Part shown: piece by piece, positions 1-8,809 of the stretch
Numbering within the stretch: the first letter of the stretch is position 1
Layout of the letters: every line of letters begins with the position of its first letter
Source: Bacteroidales bacterium
Lineage (GTDB): Bacteria; Bacteroidota; Bacteroidia; Bacteroidales; UBA932
DNA length: 64,000 bases
Direction of reading: 5' to 3'
Assembly (NCBI GenBank): GCA_024693285.1
Contig: JAILLE010000014.1
Coordinates: forward strand, 1 to 64,000
Notes under the pieces: generated by a model
What the model was told of the DNA's origin: nothing
Seen by the model: the letters and a program-made list of their open reading frames with translations, nothing else
Databases searched by the model: none
Position numbers and translations under genes: made by a program

Positions 1-603
1 AAAACTGCCCTGATAGACATTGAAGCCTTCCAAAGTGGGTACTATCTGGAAATATCCCTTCACCCAGGTGTCGGAGACCTTGACAACACCATTGACCATG
101 TCGTTGAACGTCTGGACCTCATAGGAGCCCTCTCGGCCTTCCACCATCACCGTCATGTCATTCACAGTCACCAAGTAGCCCCCCGGTTCGGTAGTATATA
201 TGCCCTTGACCTGAGGAATCCATGTCCAGACATTGTTGTGCCGGCAATCGTCTGGAGTCCAGATCATGACCGTCTCGAGTTTGTTGTCCAGATTGTAAAC
301 ACACAGGACCTTCATCCCTTCCTGGTGGCGATACTTCACCGTGTATCCCTCTGAAAATGGCATGTCAGCATATTCGTTACCTCCTTGGGCAACCGAGTAG
401 GAATTGCTTTCCCCTTCTATCGGAAACAGTTGGAACTCAAGCTCTTGACCTTCGTTCATAGCTTGCATGACGATGGCTCCGTCCCTCTCGACAATGGCAG
501 AATAGCAGTTTCCGCCGTCATACCAGAGAGATCCGGGAGCGATGTTCTGGGCACCCGCTGTCACGGAGGCAAGCAGCATTAATAAAACTGTCAATCGTTT
601 CAT
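1..603 (-). CDS. Secreted protein of unknown function, 3' end beyond the window
   Basis: The reading frame opens with an ATG at 603 and stays open to base 1, so the C-terminus lies outside the window (201 codons seen). The N-terminus MKRLTVLLMLLASVTAGAQN is a typical signal peptide with a cleavage site near AGA/QN. The rest is rich in aromatic and acidic residues and in short hydrophobic strands, as in an exported beta-rich domain; I see no catalytic motif and recognise no family. It starts 3 nt after the stop of the lipoprotein gene at 607-1821 and is very probably cotranscribed with it. Gene reality is well supported by signal peptide, continuity and spacing; function is unknown. Confidence 0.75.
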   Translation of the reverse strand, partial: MKRLTVLLMLLASVTAGAQNIAPGSLWYDGGNCYSAIVERDGAIVMQAMNEGQELEFQLFPIEGESNSYSVAQGGNEYADMPFSEGYTVKYRHQEGMKVLCVYNLDNKLETVMIWTPDDCRHNNVWTWIPQVKGIYTTEPGGYLVTVNDMTVMVEGREGSYEVQTFNDMVNGVVKVSDTWVKGYFQIVPTLEGFNVYQGSF

Positions 604-606
604 ATC

Positions 607-1821
607 CTATTCATTATCAATTTCATGTTCTTCAATGAACCGCCCGTCGATTGTGTAGGTCTGATCGACGGAGTAGCGCCCGCCCTCTTCGCGGTAATGA
701 TATGCTCCGAGGTGGATCCGCTTGTTCTCGGTGTCGAACGAAAGGAAGCCTTCGGTCGAAGGGAACTGGATCGCTTTGATATCATAGGGATCACTGGCAT
801 CAAGAATATATGACCAGATATTCCTCCCGTCCGGGCAACCGTCAACATAGAACATGTCCGCATTCCAAGGGACAGGAATAATATTCTCAGCGCAAGCGAT
901 ATCACCCGAGTCTATTGTCACCGGTATCGCGTTCCCGTCTTTCATCAATGCCCATTTTGGCTCTGAAGTAGCGACAGTGGTGCAGATCCAGCGGGTTTCC
1001 TCGGCCTCACCCTTATCCTTGATCCAAAGCGCCAGAACCTCCGGATCCTCATCCGAGGCAGGACGGGCCACTGAAGTATAGAACCAATAGTGGTCAGACT
1101 CCGCCCTCAAGGTGGCGCCTTCCGGAAGCGGATCATAGTCTTCCTCATATTCAGGATAGATGTACTCGTTGCTGGAACCACTGAAGACATGCTTCATGCC
1201 ATCGAAGGTAAAATGGTGATATAGAGTCTGATAGCTATCATCCGGAGAAGTCTCCACGATAATGATATCCTGGTCATATCCACCCTCTGTCACCCAATAT
1301 GTCAGGATGGATTTCTCATGCTGGGGTTTGAAATCGGCATACGGCTCCGCTTCCGGAGTCAACAGCCCGGTGGCTGGATCATAATCGTAAAAGCAGCAGA
1401 ACTCAATCTCCTCTGGATTAACTTGTTCCAACAGTATAGCGAAAAGGGTATGGCCGTTTTCCCTTGAATATGTCCGGGCGCCAGTCCTCTGGTCGCCAGT
1501 GTCTCCGTGGTCATATGAAGCCACATTGAAGTCCTCGCAATCCACAAAGACTTTTCCGGAGCCTCCTTCTGTTACATCATTGGAAACAAAAAGCCTGTCC
1601 CCGGCCTCAGTGATGATGGAATCCGCCCCGGCAGATGGCCAGACCTCATTGAAAGCCCTCAGCAATTGCATCACATTGGGATGCGCCCCAAGATTCTTGG
1701 TCTCGATAGTTTTTCCACGCCATCCGTCACGGATGGTAGCGATATTGACAACTTCGCTCTTAGGCGCACCAGCACAACAAGCAAGCAGAAGGGCTAAAGA
1801 AATGAATAGTGTTTTTCTCAT
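607..1821 (-). CDS. Putative lipoprotein of unknown function
   Basis: Encodes about 404 residues. The ATG at 1821 is preferred over an upstream in-frame start at 1887, because it yields a lipoprotein signal MRKTLFISLALLLACCAGAP with a lipobox ending LLAC. After export the protein would be acylated and anchored in an envelope membrane. The body contains repeated short beta-type stretches with many Tyr/Asp/Glu residues (for example the EYIYPEYEEDYDPLPEG area), a possible propeller-like or WG-repeat-like architecture, but I cannot assign a family. It lies 3 nt upstream of another secreted protein, so the two probably form an envelope operon. Confidence 0.7.
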   Translation of the reverse strand: MRKTLFISLALLLACCAGAPKSEVVNIATIRDGWRGKTIETKNLGAHPNVMQLLRAFNEVWPSAGADSIITEAGDRLFVSNDVTEGGSGKVFVDCEDFNVASYDHGDTGDQRTGARTYSRENGHTLFAILLEQVNPEEIEFCCFYDYDPATGLLTPEAEPYADFKPQHEKSILTYWVTEGGYDQDIIIVETSPDDSYQTLYHHFTFDGMKHVFSGSSNEYIYPEYEEDYDPLPEGATLRAESDHYWFYTSVARPASDEDPEVLALWIKDKGEAEETRWICTTVATSEPKWALMKDGNAIPVTIDSGDIACAENIIPVPWNADMFYVDGCPDGRNIWSYILDASDPYDIKAIQFPSTEGFLSFDTENKRIHLGAYHYREEGGRYSVDQTYTIDGRFIEEHEIDNE

Positions 1822-1885
1822 AATGTTCAAATATACTAAAAAAAAGTGGCCGTGGAGCAGAAACAGTTGACTAACCGCACAATAC

Positions 1886-1918
1886 AAAAACAGATGGTAC
1901 CGAAATCGGCACCATCTG
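1886..1918 (-). terminator. Rho-independent terminator after the flotillin/XRE operon
   Basis: A 13-bp hairpin (arms 1891-1903 and 1906-1918, one G-T pair, tight loop) is followed on the minus strand by TTTTT at 1890-1886. It lies about 50 nt after the stop of the XRE gene at 1967 and closes that operon. Confidence 0.85.
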
Positions 1919-1966
1919 ATTCAGTTATTAATTGATTAACAAGTACTTCCTTAACACGAACACTAT

Positions 1967-2200
1967 TTACAGAGTTTGTTCAGGGACTCCCGGCTCAGGG
2001 GGACGGTATTCCAGCAGGTCGCCGGGCTGACAGTCAAGCGCTTTGCAGATAGCGTCGAGTGTGCTGAACCTGACACCCTTGGCCTTGCCGGTCTTGAGGA
2101 TCGAGAGATTCACGGCTGAGATGCCGATCTTCTCGGCCAATTCGGCAGAAGTCATCTTCCGCTTGGCAAGCATCACATCGACATTAACAATTATCGGCAT
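1967..2200 (-). CDS. Small XRE-family (Cro/CI-type) HTH regulator
   Basis: A 77-residue DNA-binding protein that is essentially one helix-turn-helix domain. Residues 15-60 hold the pattern of the family, with helices TSAELAEKIGISAVNLSIL and FSTLDAICKALDCQPGDLLEY; the last motif (CQPGDLLEY) is typical of the short YozG-like subgroup. It is the last gene of the operon, 2 nt after the flotillin stop, and is followed by a strong terminator. It may control its own operon, but no operator can be named. The purine-rich AAGGAGG at 2217-2211 lies in the flotillin coding end and could act as a ribosome binding site, unusual for this phylum. Confidence 0.85.
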   Translation of the reverse strand: MPIIVNVDVMLAKRKMTSAELAEKIGISAVNLSILKTGKAKGVRFSTLDAICKALDCQPGDLLEYRPPEPGVPEQTL

Positions 2201-2202
2201 AA

Positions 2203-3624
2203 CTACTTAACCTCCTTTTTGCCTGTTCCCTGATCCTCGGGGACCTCCTTGCCTTTCATATATTCAGGAAGGCTCATTCCGGCCATCTTGAAAAGATCCT
2301 GGAGAGGAGGAACCGAGCCCATCAGACCGGAGATGAAATTAGCGGTGGATGTCTTACCATCCTTGCCACCGTTTCCATCCCAGACAGTGACCTTGTCGAT
2401 CTTGATACCCTTGACAGCCTCGACCTGAGTCTTGACCAGTTCAGGCAGACGATCGGAGATCATCATGAGAACAGCCTTCTGGGCGTCACCCTCAGCCGCA
2501 CCAACCAACTGGGCGAAACCGTCAGCCTGCTTGGTCAAGATCTCCAGAGTACCACGAGCCTGGGCTTCCATCTTGGCGTAGATGGCATCAGCCTCTCCCT
2601 TAGCGGTTCTGCGGAGTTTTTCAGCCTCAGCCTCAGCCTCGATGATCTGGCGCTCCTTGTCAATCTGGGCGGGAACAACGATGTTGGCCTGCTGGGTGGC
2701 TTTCTCCCTCTCAGCACGGGCAAGCTCAGCGTCGCGCTCGCTCTGGTATGCCTCCTGGAGAGCCTTAGCGGCCTGGACCTTCTCAGCGGCGACCGCGATG
2801 CGGGCAGCCTCAGCCTCCTTCTCGCGACGAGCCGCGTCTGAGTTGGCGATCTCAATCTTAGAGGTATTTTCTCCCTGAACCGCAAGAGCGTTGGCGGCAG
2901 CGGTCTTGATACGGGTATCTCTCAGAGTCTCAGCGATTCGGATGTCCTTATCCCTGTCAGCCTCAGCCTTACCGATCTCACCGAAGCGGTTCTGCTCAGC
3001 GACACTCTTCTTAGCGTCATTGATAGCCTTGGCGGCAGCTTCCTTACCGAGAGCCTCGATATAACCGGACTCATCACGGATGTCGGTGACGTTAACGTTG
3101 ATAAGCTTCAAACCGATCTTGCGAAGCTCAGCCTCAACGTTCTGGCTGACGGCGGCTAGGAACTTGTCACGGTCGGCGTTGATCTCCTCGATGTCCATCG
3201 TCGCGATCACGAGACGGAGCTGTCCGAAGAGGATATCGGTAGCGATGTTCTGGATGCTGTCAGTAGAGAGCCCGAGCAAACGCTCAGCGGCGTTGGTCAT
3301 ACTGTCAGCCTCTGTGGAAATACCGACGGTGAAACGGCAAGGAACGTCAACACGGATGTTCTGCTTCGAAAGGGCGTTGGTGAGGTTGCACTCAATGGAT
3401 ATGGGCTTGAGATCCAGGAAAGCATAGTCCTGGAACACAGGCCAGATAAACGCGGCGCCACCATGGATACACCTTGCGGATGAGATGGAACCGCTCCTGT
3501 TCTTGCCGGTCTTACCGTAAATGACCAGAATCTTGTCTGAGGGGCAGCGCTTGTAGCGCTTCAGAATAGCCGCGAACGTCACAAATAGGACGGCGACAAT
3601 GATGAGAATGAGAGTAATGTCCAT
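2203..3624 (-). CDS. floT: Flotillin-like SPFH-domain membrane protein
   Basis: A 473-residue protein of usual flotillin length. Residues 4-22 form an N-terminal membrane anchor, about 25-200 an SPFH/band-7 domain (WPVFQDYAFLDLKPISIE onward), about 200-370 a long Ala/Glu/Lys/Arg-rich coiled coil, and the remainder the flotillin C-terminal region. In the family such proteins oligomerise at the inner membrane, scaffold fluid-phase microdomains and affect secretion and envelope stress tolerance. The upstream NfeD/YuaF-like gene is the classic partner, giving a FloT-NfeD pair in one operon. Family assignment is secure; the role in this organism is inferred. Confidence 0.92.
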   Translation of the reverse strand: MDITLILIIVAVLFVTFAAILKRYKRCPSDKILVIYGKTGKNRSGSISSARCIHGGAAFIWPVFQDYAFLDLKPISIECNLTNALSKQNIRVDVPCRFTVGISTEADSMTNAAERLLGLSTDSIQNIATDILFGQLRLVIATMDIEEINADRDKFLAAVSQNVEAELRKIGLKLINVNVTDIRDESGYIEALGKEAAAKAINDAKKSVAEQNRFGEIGKAEADRDKDIRIAETLRDTRIKTAAANALAVQGENTSKIEIANSDAARREKEAEAARIAVAAEKVQAAKALQEAYQSERDAELARAEREKATQQANIVVPAQIDKERQIIEAEAEAEKLRRTAKGEADAIYAKMEAQARGTLEILTKQADGFAQLVGAAEGDAQKAVLMMISDRLPELVKTQVEAVKGIKIDKVTVWDGNGGKDGKTSTANFISGLMGSVPPLQDLFKMAGMSLPEYMKGKEVPEDQGTGKKEVK

Positions 3625-3643
3625 AATTATAGGTTATTTGATG

Positions 3644-4255
3644 TTATATGATTGTAGGAGTGATTTCTTCCACTAAGAGGGTGTGCTCATTGATGACACC
3701 TATAACTTTGATAGGGGCGCCTGTGGGAATTGAATCGCCCTCGCAAAGGGCATCATACTCACGCACGGCGTTGTTAATAGTGATCTGTACCTTCCCTTCC
3801 CCTTTGCGCTCGCCGGGGATCGCGAGATAGACCTTGCCCTCGCAGCCGATAGCGGCTGTGTGGACGTTGATATTACCGCTCTGCTGCATTCCGCTCAGCC
3901 ACTTGAACAGCCACATCACGGCAGCCACAAGGGCCACTCCAACGATGACAGCAAGAAGCACCAGAAGGAAATCGGAACCGATCTTATCGCGCATCAGCAC
4001 CGCCGTCCATCCGAAGCCGAGACAGAAGTTCACGAAGTTACGGAACGTGAGAAGGTTCATCGAAGGATCGGCATCGAAAGAACCGTCCGCACCTCCCAAA
4101 TCTAAATCGCCGCTGACATCGGCGTCGACTCCTCCTTCTCCCCCGACACCGAGGAAGGTGAGGATAGTCTGGATGATGAAGATAAGCGTGGCCGAGAGGG
4201 TTATTGCCCATAGGACCTGCATCATACTGCTAAGTGAATTCCACCAAGTGATCAT
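3644..4255 (-). CDS. NfeD/YuaF-like membrane protein with OB-fold tail
   Basis: About 203 residues from the ATG at 4255. A longer reading from 4372 would run through the terminator of the neighbouring peptidase gene and through this operon's own promoter, so it is rejected. Membrane segments fall near residues 10-36, 70-87 and 92-117; between the first two is an acidic Gly/Asp-rich loop. Residues about 130-200 look like the NfeD OB-fold (AIGCEGKVYLAIP, VREYDALCEG, IKVIGVINEHTLLVEEI). NfeD proteins of this type partner flotillins, and the flotillin gene follows after 19 nt. The serine-protease domain of long NfeD proteins is absent. Confidence 0.85.
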   Translation of the reverse strand: MITWWNSLSSMMQVLWAITLSATLIFIIQTILTFLGVGGEGGVDADVSGDLDLGGADGSFDADPSMNLLTFRNFVNFCLGFGWTAVLMRDKIGSDFLLVLLAVIVGVALVAAVMWLFKWLSGMQQSGNINVHTAAIGCEGKVYLAIPGERKGEGKVQITINNAVREYDALCEGDSIPTGAPIKVIGVINEHTLLVEEITPTII

Positions 4256-4280
4256 AACGAATAGTTTTATGTTACCTTGG

Positions 4281-4309
4281 CAAATATATAAATAATTTAT
4301 GAAAAACAA
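4281..4309 (-). promoter_or_regulatory. Bacteroidota-type promoter for the NfeD/flotillin/XRE operon
   Basis: On the minus strand a TTG (4309-4307) lies 18 nt before a perfect -7 element TATATTTG (4288-4281). Transcription would start near 4275, about 20 nt before the ATG at 4255, which supports that start codon. Confidence 0.7.
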
Positions 4310-4332
4310 TAATTTTTTCAAAAAATTCATAT

Positions 4333-4370
4333 AAAAAAAAGACCGGTCCCAGCCAAAGCCGGCACCGGTC
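4333..4370 (-). terminator. Rho-independent terminator of the M16 peptidase gene
   Basis: GC-rich hairpin at 4341-4370 with outer arms GACCGGT/ACCGGTC, followed on the minus strand by eight T (4340-4333). It begins about 20 nt after the peptidase stop at 4392. Confidence 0.88.
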
Positions 4371-4391
4371 ATAAATTATCAGCGGAATTAT

Positions 4392-7202
4392 TTATTCAGT
4401 AGTCTTTCCCGGCATCTGGGCGAACTCAAGGAAATTACCCGATTCGTAAAGCTTGCGGGCAGCTTCCTTGATTCCTTCCTTGGTCAAGGACGCCACCGCC
4501 TCCTCATACTCCTTGTCGTAATCAAATCCGAACTTGGCGTACCTGACCAGATTATTCATCCAGTAGCTGTTGCTGATCCTGTTCTCCGGAACATTCTTCT
4601 TGAAATTCTCCAAGGTGCGGTTGAACTGCTCATCGGTAGGGCCGTTCTCAGCGAGTTTACGGAACTCGTCCCTGGCCATCGCCCTAAGTTTATCGGCCAT
4701 TTCAGGCTTGCACTCGAAAGCGACCTGCATAATGTACATCGGCTCGGGCTCCAGACCAGCGTTTGCGGAAGAGGATGCGCCATAGGTTCCACCCTCGTCC
4801 TCACGCAAAGTCTCGACATAAATCTGATCAAGCACATAGCTGACCGCGCTAGCCAACACGTCATCCTTCACAGTGTAAGGCCTGTAATCAGAATAAACCT
4901 CAACCACGGTTGACTTGGGAGTCTCCATATCTGTCTGGATGGTCTTTATATTCTCGCCCTTGACAATCCTTGGGGCAAGATCCTTGATCCCCTTGGTTTT
5001 CTTACCCTTGGGAAGAGAGCCTATATACTTCTCTACCAACGGTTTCAAAGAGTCGAGATCCACATCACCTGTTATAACCATAACACTTCCCGCGGCGGAA
5101 GCGAACATTTTACGGTAATTCTTCTCCACGGTCTGGAGATTCGCCTTGTCAAGGGTCTCCATAGAAATGAACTGATTCCTAGGATTGCCTCCGTATAGGA
5201 AATCACTAAACTCCTTCTGCAACTTGAACTGCGGAGTCCCCAGCGCGTTAGGCAGAACAGCCTTCAACTGGGCGATGGCATTATCCCATTCCTCCTGGTC
5301 AAAGCGAGGATCAGTATAAGTCAAGTAAACCAACTGAAGAGCGGTCTCAAGGTCTTTAACAGAAGAGGAGCCACTGACGCCATTGTAGAGTCCGTCAATG
5401 AAGGCGCCGACCCGAAGATTCTTTCCGGAAAGCATCTTGGTGACCTCTGTGTTCTTAAACTTGGACACACCCTGCATAGCGTCGAATGTGCTGTATATAT
5501 TGCTGTCGAAGGAAGTCATATCTTCATCAGAAATGAGGTTATGACCGCCAGCTTTATACATAGTGAAGAGTATCTGGTCTTTCTTGTGGTCGGTAGGCAG
5601 GACGATGACCTTAACCCCGTTCTTCAGGTTCCATTCTGTGGAACCGTAGATTGAAGTGCCGCTCTTCTTCACCGGAGATCCTTTCAAGACAGATGGATCC
5701 ATGAACGGCTCGGTGGCGGTGTCCTCAGCGGGAGCCTCGATCTCAGCGGCTTTGGCAGCCTCAAGAGCGGAAAGCAACTGTTCCTTTGAAGGAGTAGCGA
5801 TCCCGTCCTTCTGAGGCCCGCTGTAAATCATTACCAAATTTCCTTCCGGAATAATCTGGGAGACCATCTGGTTGAGGATATTGGCATCGATCTGAGCAAG
5901 AAAAGCCTTGGCGAGATCATACTCTGCCTGTGGCTCCATATATGCCTGATTGTCAAAGAAATTACTGATGAGAGGATGAACGAACTCAGGGTTTTTCCTG
6001 GTGTCAGCCTCATTGACAGCCTTCTCCAAATAAGCCAGGATGTTATCCTTCGCCCTTGTGACCTCGCCCTCAGAGAAACCGAAACGACTCATCTTCTGGA
6101 GCTCCACAAGGAAAGCCTGGAGACCACCGAGGATGTTGTCCTCTTTAAGAGCGACACGGCCGGTAACAGCCTCAAAGTCCTCGCACAACTTACCGATACC
6201 GAACATTCCCTGAAGGAATGGAGCGTCAGCCTTGGAGGTGATATCCGTGAGACGTTCTGACATCACGTTAGAGATCAGATTCTCGATAAGGTCAATGGAG
6301 AATCCGGCGGTGGTGCTATTCAAAGCCTCATCGCGAGCGTCACTCTCCCAAAGGATTTCGACAGTAGGCATAGTGGTCTCGGGATCGGTAATGATTCCAA
6401 TCCGGGGCTCAGTGAACTCAGTCAAGGTGAATTTATCCTTTGGCTTAGGGTTCTCAGCGGCGGGAATATCAGCCCAAATAGCCTTGATCTTGGCCTCAAC
6501 AGCATCCACATCCACATCACCTACCACGATAACAGCCTGGTTACCGGGATGGTACCAAGTATGGTAGAAATTCACAAGGCTCTCGGGCTTGAAGGTCTCC
6601 AGGTTCTCCTGGCTGCCTATCAACGTGCAAGTCGAGTACTTATTATCACCATAATAATAAGGGAGGGAGCGCTCGAAAGTCCTCCACTGGGCGTTTCTGC
6701 GGCTTCTCCTTTCCTCGATGATGACAGGCCTCTCCTTGTCAATCTCAACAGGATCGTTGGTCACGAAATGGGAATAATCGTGAAGAATAAGGAGGCAGGT
6801 GTCGACGACCGTCTCACGGACCAGAGGTATATTATTGAGCATATACTGGGTCTGGTCAATACCGGTTGAGGCGTTAACATTGCCTCCAAATGAAGCACCT
6901 ATACTTTGGAGCCAGTCAAGCAAGGCCTTACCAGGGAAGTTCTTAGTCCCGTTAAAGCACATGTGCTCAAGGAAATGGGCCAGACCATCCTGATCTGGAG
7001 TCTCCTGGATAGCTCCCACGTTTGTGGCCAGATAGAACTCAGCTCTTTGGGCAGGTTTGTCGTTGTGGCGGATGTAATAGGTCAATCCGTTCTCCAGAGT
7101 CCCTTTACGGACCGCCGGATCATTCGGAAGCTGCTGAGCGCCAGCCAGTGATGAGATGGCGCAAATCGCGGCAGCGGCAAAAAAGGTAAGGATCTTTTTC
7201 AT
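4392..7202 (-). CDS. Secreted two-repeat M16 zinc metallopeptidase (PqqL/insulinase type)
   Basis: A 936-residue protein beginning with a signal peptide (MKKILTFFAAAAICAISSLA, cleavage near AGA/QQ). The first M16 repeat carries the inverted zinc motif HFLEH at residues 76-80 and the downstream acidic helix with KERPVIIEE that supplies the third ligand; the second, inactive repeat covers roughly residues 530-900. An Ala/Glu-rich linker joins the halves. Single-chain two-repeat M16 proteins of this length are common in Bacteroidota and act in the periplasm or at the outer membrane on small peptides. It is a single-gene unit closed by its own terminator. The substrate cannot be told from the sequence. 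Confidence 0.92.
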   Translation of the reverse strand: MKKILTFFAAAAICAISSLAGAQQLPNDPAVRKGTLENGLTYYIRHNDKPAQRAEFYLATNVGAIQETPDQDGLAHFLEHMCFNGTKNFPGKALLDWLQSIGASFGGNVNASTGIDQTQYMLNNIPLVRETVVDTCLLILHDYSHFVTNDPVEIDKERPVIIEERRSRRNAQWRTFERSLPYYYGDNKYSTCTLIGSQENLETFKPESLVNFYHTWYHPGNQAVIVVGDVDVDAVEAKIKAIWADIPAAENPKPKDKFTLTEFTEPRIGIITDPETTMPTVEILWESDARDEALNSTTAGFSIDLIENLISNVMSERLTDITSKADAPFLQGMFGIGKLCEDFEAVTGRVALKEDNILGGLQAFLVELQKMSRFGFSEGEVTRAKDNILAYLEKAVNEADTRKNPEFVHPLISNFFDNQAYMEPQAEYDLAKAFLAQIDANILNQMVSQIIPEGNLVMIYSGPQKDGIATPSKEQLLSALEAAKAAEIEAPAEDTATEPFMDPSVLKGSPVKKSGTSIYGSTEWNLKNGVKVIVLPTDHKKDQILFTMYKAGGHNLISDEDMTSFDSNIYSTFDAMQGVSKFKNTEVTKMLSGKNLRVGAFIDGLYNGVSGSSSVKDLETALQLVYLTYTDPRFDQEEWDNAIAQLKAVLPNALGTPQFKLQKEFSDFLYGGNPRNQFISMETLDKANLQTVEKNYRKMFASAAGSVMVITGDVDLDSLKPLVEKYIGSLPKGKKTKGIKDLAPRIVKGENIKTIQTDMETPKSTVVEVYSDYRPYTVKDDVLASAVSYVLDQIYVETLREDEGGTYGASSSANAGLEPEPMYIMQVAFECKPEMADKLRAMARDEFRKLAENGPTDEQFNRTLENFKKNVPENRISNSYWMNNLVRYAKFGFDYDKEYEEAVASLTKEGIKEAARKLYESGNFLEFAQMPGKTTE

Positions 7203-7225
7203 TTATTATTGTCTAGTTTTACCTT

Positions 7226-7254
7226 AAAAAAACTCCGCGCCAACGGCACGGAGT
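7226..7254 (-). terminator. Rho-independent terminator of the ferredoxin gene
   Basis: Ten-bp hairpin (7232-7254; arms ACTCCGCGCC/GGCACGGAGT, one wobble pair, loop AAC), followed on the minus strand by a T7 tract (7232-7226), 21 nt after the ferredoxin stop. Confidence 0.88.
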
Positions 7255-7275
7255 ACATACTACGTTTGACGGAAA

Positions 7276-7449
7276 TTATTCAGCGGGAGAAATAGCGCCC
7301 ATGGGGCAGGCGTCAGCACATGTTCCGCAGTCAATGCAGACATCAGGATCAATGGTGTAGAAGTCACCCTCGTGGATGGCGCCCTGAGGGCACTCTCCAG
7401 CGCATGTTCCGCAAGCGATGCAATCAGTTTCAGAAATCTTGTAAGCCAT
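7276..7449 (-). CDS. 2[4Fe-4S] ferredoxin, bacterial type
   Basis: A 57-residue protein with two complete cluster motifs: CIACGTCAGECPQGAI (Cys 10, 13, 16, 20) and CIDCGTCADACPMGAI (Cys 38, 41, 44, 48). It is a clostridial-type low-potential electron carrier of the cytoplasm, as expected in an anaerobe, and could serve pyruvate:ferredoxin oxidoreductase, Rnf or radical-SAM enzymes, such as the sulfatase maturase at 22984. It has its own promoter and terminator, so it is monocistronic. Both cluster motifs are intact and the length is normal. Confidence 0.95.
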   Translation of the reverse strand: MAYKISETDCIACGTCAGECPQGAIHEGDFYTIDPDVCIDCGTCADACPMGAISPAE

Positions 7450-7468
7450 AATACCTTTTATTTTTTGA

Positions 7469-7498
7469 CAAATATACTAAAAATATTAATCTATCCAA
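7469..7498 (-). promoter_or_regulatory. Promoter of the ferredoxin gene
   Basis: On the minus strand TTG (7498-7496) is followed after 19 nt by a perfect -7 element TATATTTG (7476-7469). The -33 element overlaps the end of the upstream DUF1573 gene. Predicted transcript start is near 7463, 14 nt before the ATG. Confidence 0.75.
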
Positions 7499-8688
7499 CC
7501 GGTCAGGAACAGGTTCATGATCGGTCTCGAAGGAGAATTGGTTATCAAAGTCATGATCACGAGGCACTCCCCTTTGGGGAACGAGGTGGTATCGAGCGTG
7601 ACGTCCAGTGTCCCTTTGGAACCCGGAGCGATCTCATTGAAAGCCGATACTACCAGCTTAGAACTCTCTGAATCAACCTTGTAGACTTTGAATGCGCTCT
7701 TGCCTTTATTTGAGATCTCGAACGATCCCTTCACCTTGGTCCCAGCCTTGACCTTTCCGAAGGAGAAGGTGCTCTCGGCGGCTACCGGGATGGGAGCGGA
7801 GTCCCGTTGTTCTTTAGTGTATGACGAGAAATTTTCTTTAGTGATCGTGAAAATACCTATCTTGGATTTGCCAGCACCAAGCTCAGGGTTGGGATCAGCG
7901 ACAATAGCTTCCGTCCCCGCGGCTTCCCTCACCGCCTCCACAGCCGGCCTGACAACCGCTTTGTATGTCTTTCCGTCAACTACCGGGGTGGCGTAATAAT
8001 AGTTCTTTCCCCAATGGTTCCTGTCAGCGGTGACAGTATAAGCCAACTTGGCTGTACCACCTGCCGGAATCGGATTCTCGGAGAGTTTGAGGGCCAGGCC
8101 GGAACTCACATCTGAGAACTTGACCTGAAGAGGTTTAGTCCCGAGATTGGCGACCATGAACTCACCGCTCTTCTGCTGCTCCTGTGAAAGGTTACCGCCC
8201 TTGATGTCAACCTCCTTGAAACCAAGGTTGCCGAAACGGATAGTATACAACTCACTAAGACTGAGTTTCTTCTTGTGGCTCTCTCCCCTCAGGCGAAGTA
8301 TCACAGGCTGCTTGGGCTCCGAGAAATACACAGTCAAATTCTTGTCAAAAGGATAGCCACCCTCATCGTTCTTGTAAGTCGCTTTGATAGTTCCTTTTTC
8401 TCCTGGTTTAAGAGGCTGTTTGGTCCACTCGACATCAGTGCAACCGCATGATGAGACTACGCTGTATATAACCAGAGGCTTGTCTCCGACATTAGTAGCG
8501 GTAAAGGTAGCCGTCACCGGTCCGTCTGTCACGAGGATATCCCCGAAATCATGGACTATCTTGTCAAGACGGACGACTCCACCGAAAGTGTTGTCAGCCC
8601 CCGACCCTTGAGCGAAAGCCACCAAAGTGGAGCCCATCAGGAAGACGGTTGCCAAAATATATGTGAGGACCTTTCTCATTATTATCAT
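7486..8688 (-). CDS. Secreted DUF1573 (Ig-like) multi-domain protein
   Basis: A 400-residue protein with a signal peptide (start at 8688 or, equally likely, the in-frame ATG at 8679, giving MRKVLTYILATVFLMGSTLV). It has three Ig-like segments. The first (about residues 35-130) has the DUF1573 signature HDFGDI, ATNVGDKPLVI and SSCGCTDVEW; the middle repeats GFKEVDIKGG and ANLGTKPLQV; the last has STFSFGKVKAG and EISNKGKSAFKVY. DUF1573 proteins of Bacteroidota are exported and resemble ASPM-SPD-2-Hydin modules; no enzymatic role is known. It diverges from parE. No terminator is visible before the ferredoxin gene. Confidence 0.85.
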   Translation of the reverse strand: MIIMRKVLTYILATVFLMGSTLVAFAQGSGADNTFGGVVRLDKIVHDFGDILVTDGPVTATFTATNVGDKPLVIYSVVSSCGCTDVEWTKQPLKPGEKGTIKATYKNDEGGYPFDKNLTVYFSEPKQPVILRLRGESHKKKLSLSELYTIRFGNLGFKEVDIKGGNLSQEQQKSGEFMVANLGTKPLQVKFSDVSSGLALKLSENPIPAGGTAKLAYTVTADRNHWGKNYYYATPVVDGKTYKAVVRPAVEAVREAAGTEAIVADPNPELGAGKSKIGIFTITKENFSSYTKEQRDSAPIPVAAESTFSFGKVKAGTKVKGSFEISNKGKSAFKVYKVDSESSKLVVSAFNEIAPGSKGTLDVTLDTTSFPKGECLVIMTLITNSPSRPIMNLFLTGWID

Positions 8689-8775
8689 GCTTTCCCGGAA
8701 GGCCTTTGCAAATACCTTTCCAAAACGCGAAAATAAGGTTAATTAGATACTTTTTCAAATACCGTCAAAAATTCG

Positions 8776-8783
8776 TATTTTTG
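8776..8783 (+). promoter_or_regulatory. -7 element upstream of parE
   Basis: TATTTTTG matches TAnnTTTG; the start point would be near 8790, about 20 nt before the parE ATG at 8810. The -33 region is only T-rich, so the match is partial. Confidence 0.5.
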
Positions 8784-8809
8784 TATGTTTTGATTGAAAG
8801 TAATCGGAG

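Noticed and set aside
4256..4372. N-terminal extension of the NfeD-like protein
   Set aside because: It would run through the neighbour's terminator and this operon's promoter, and lacks family character.
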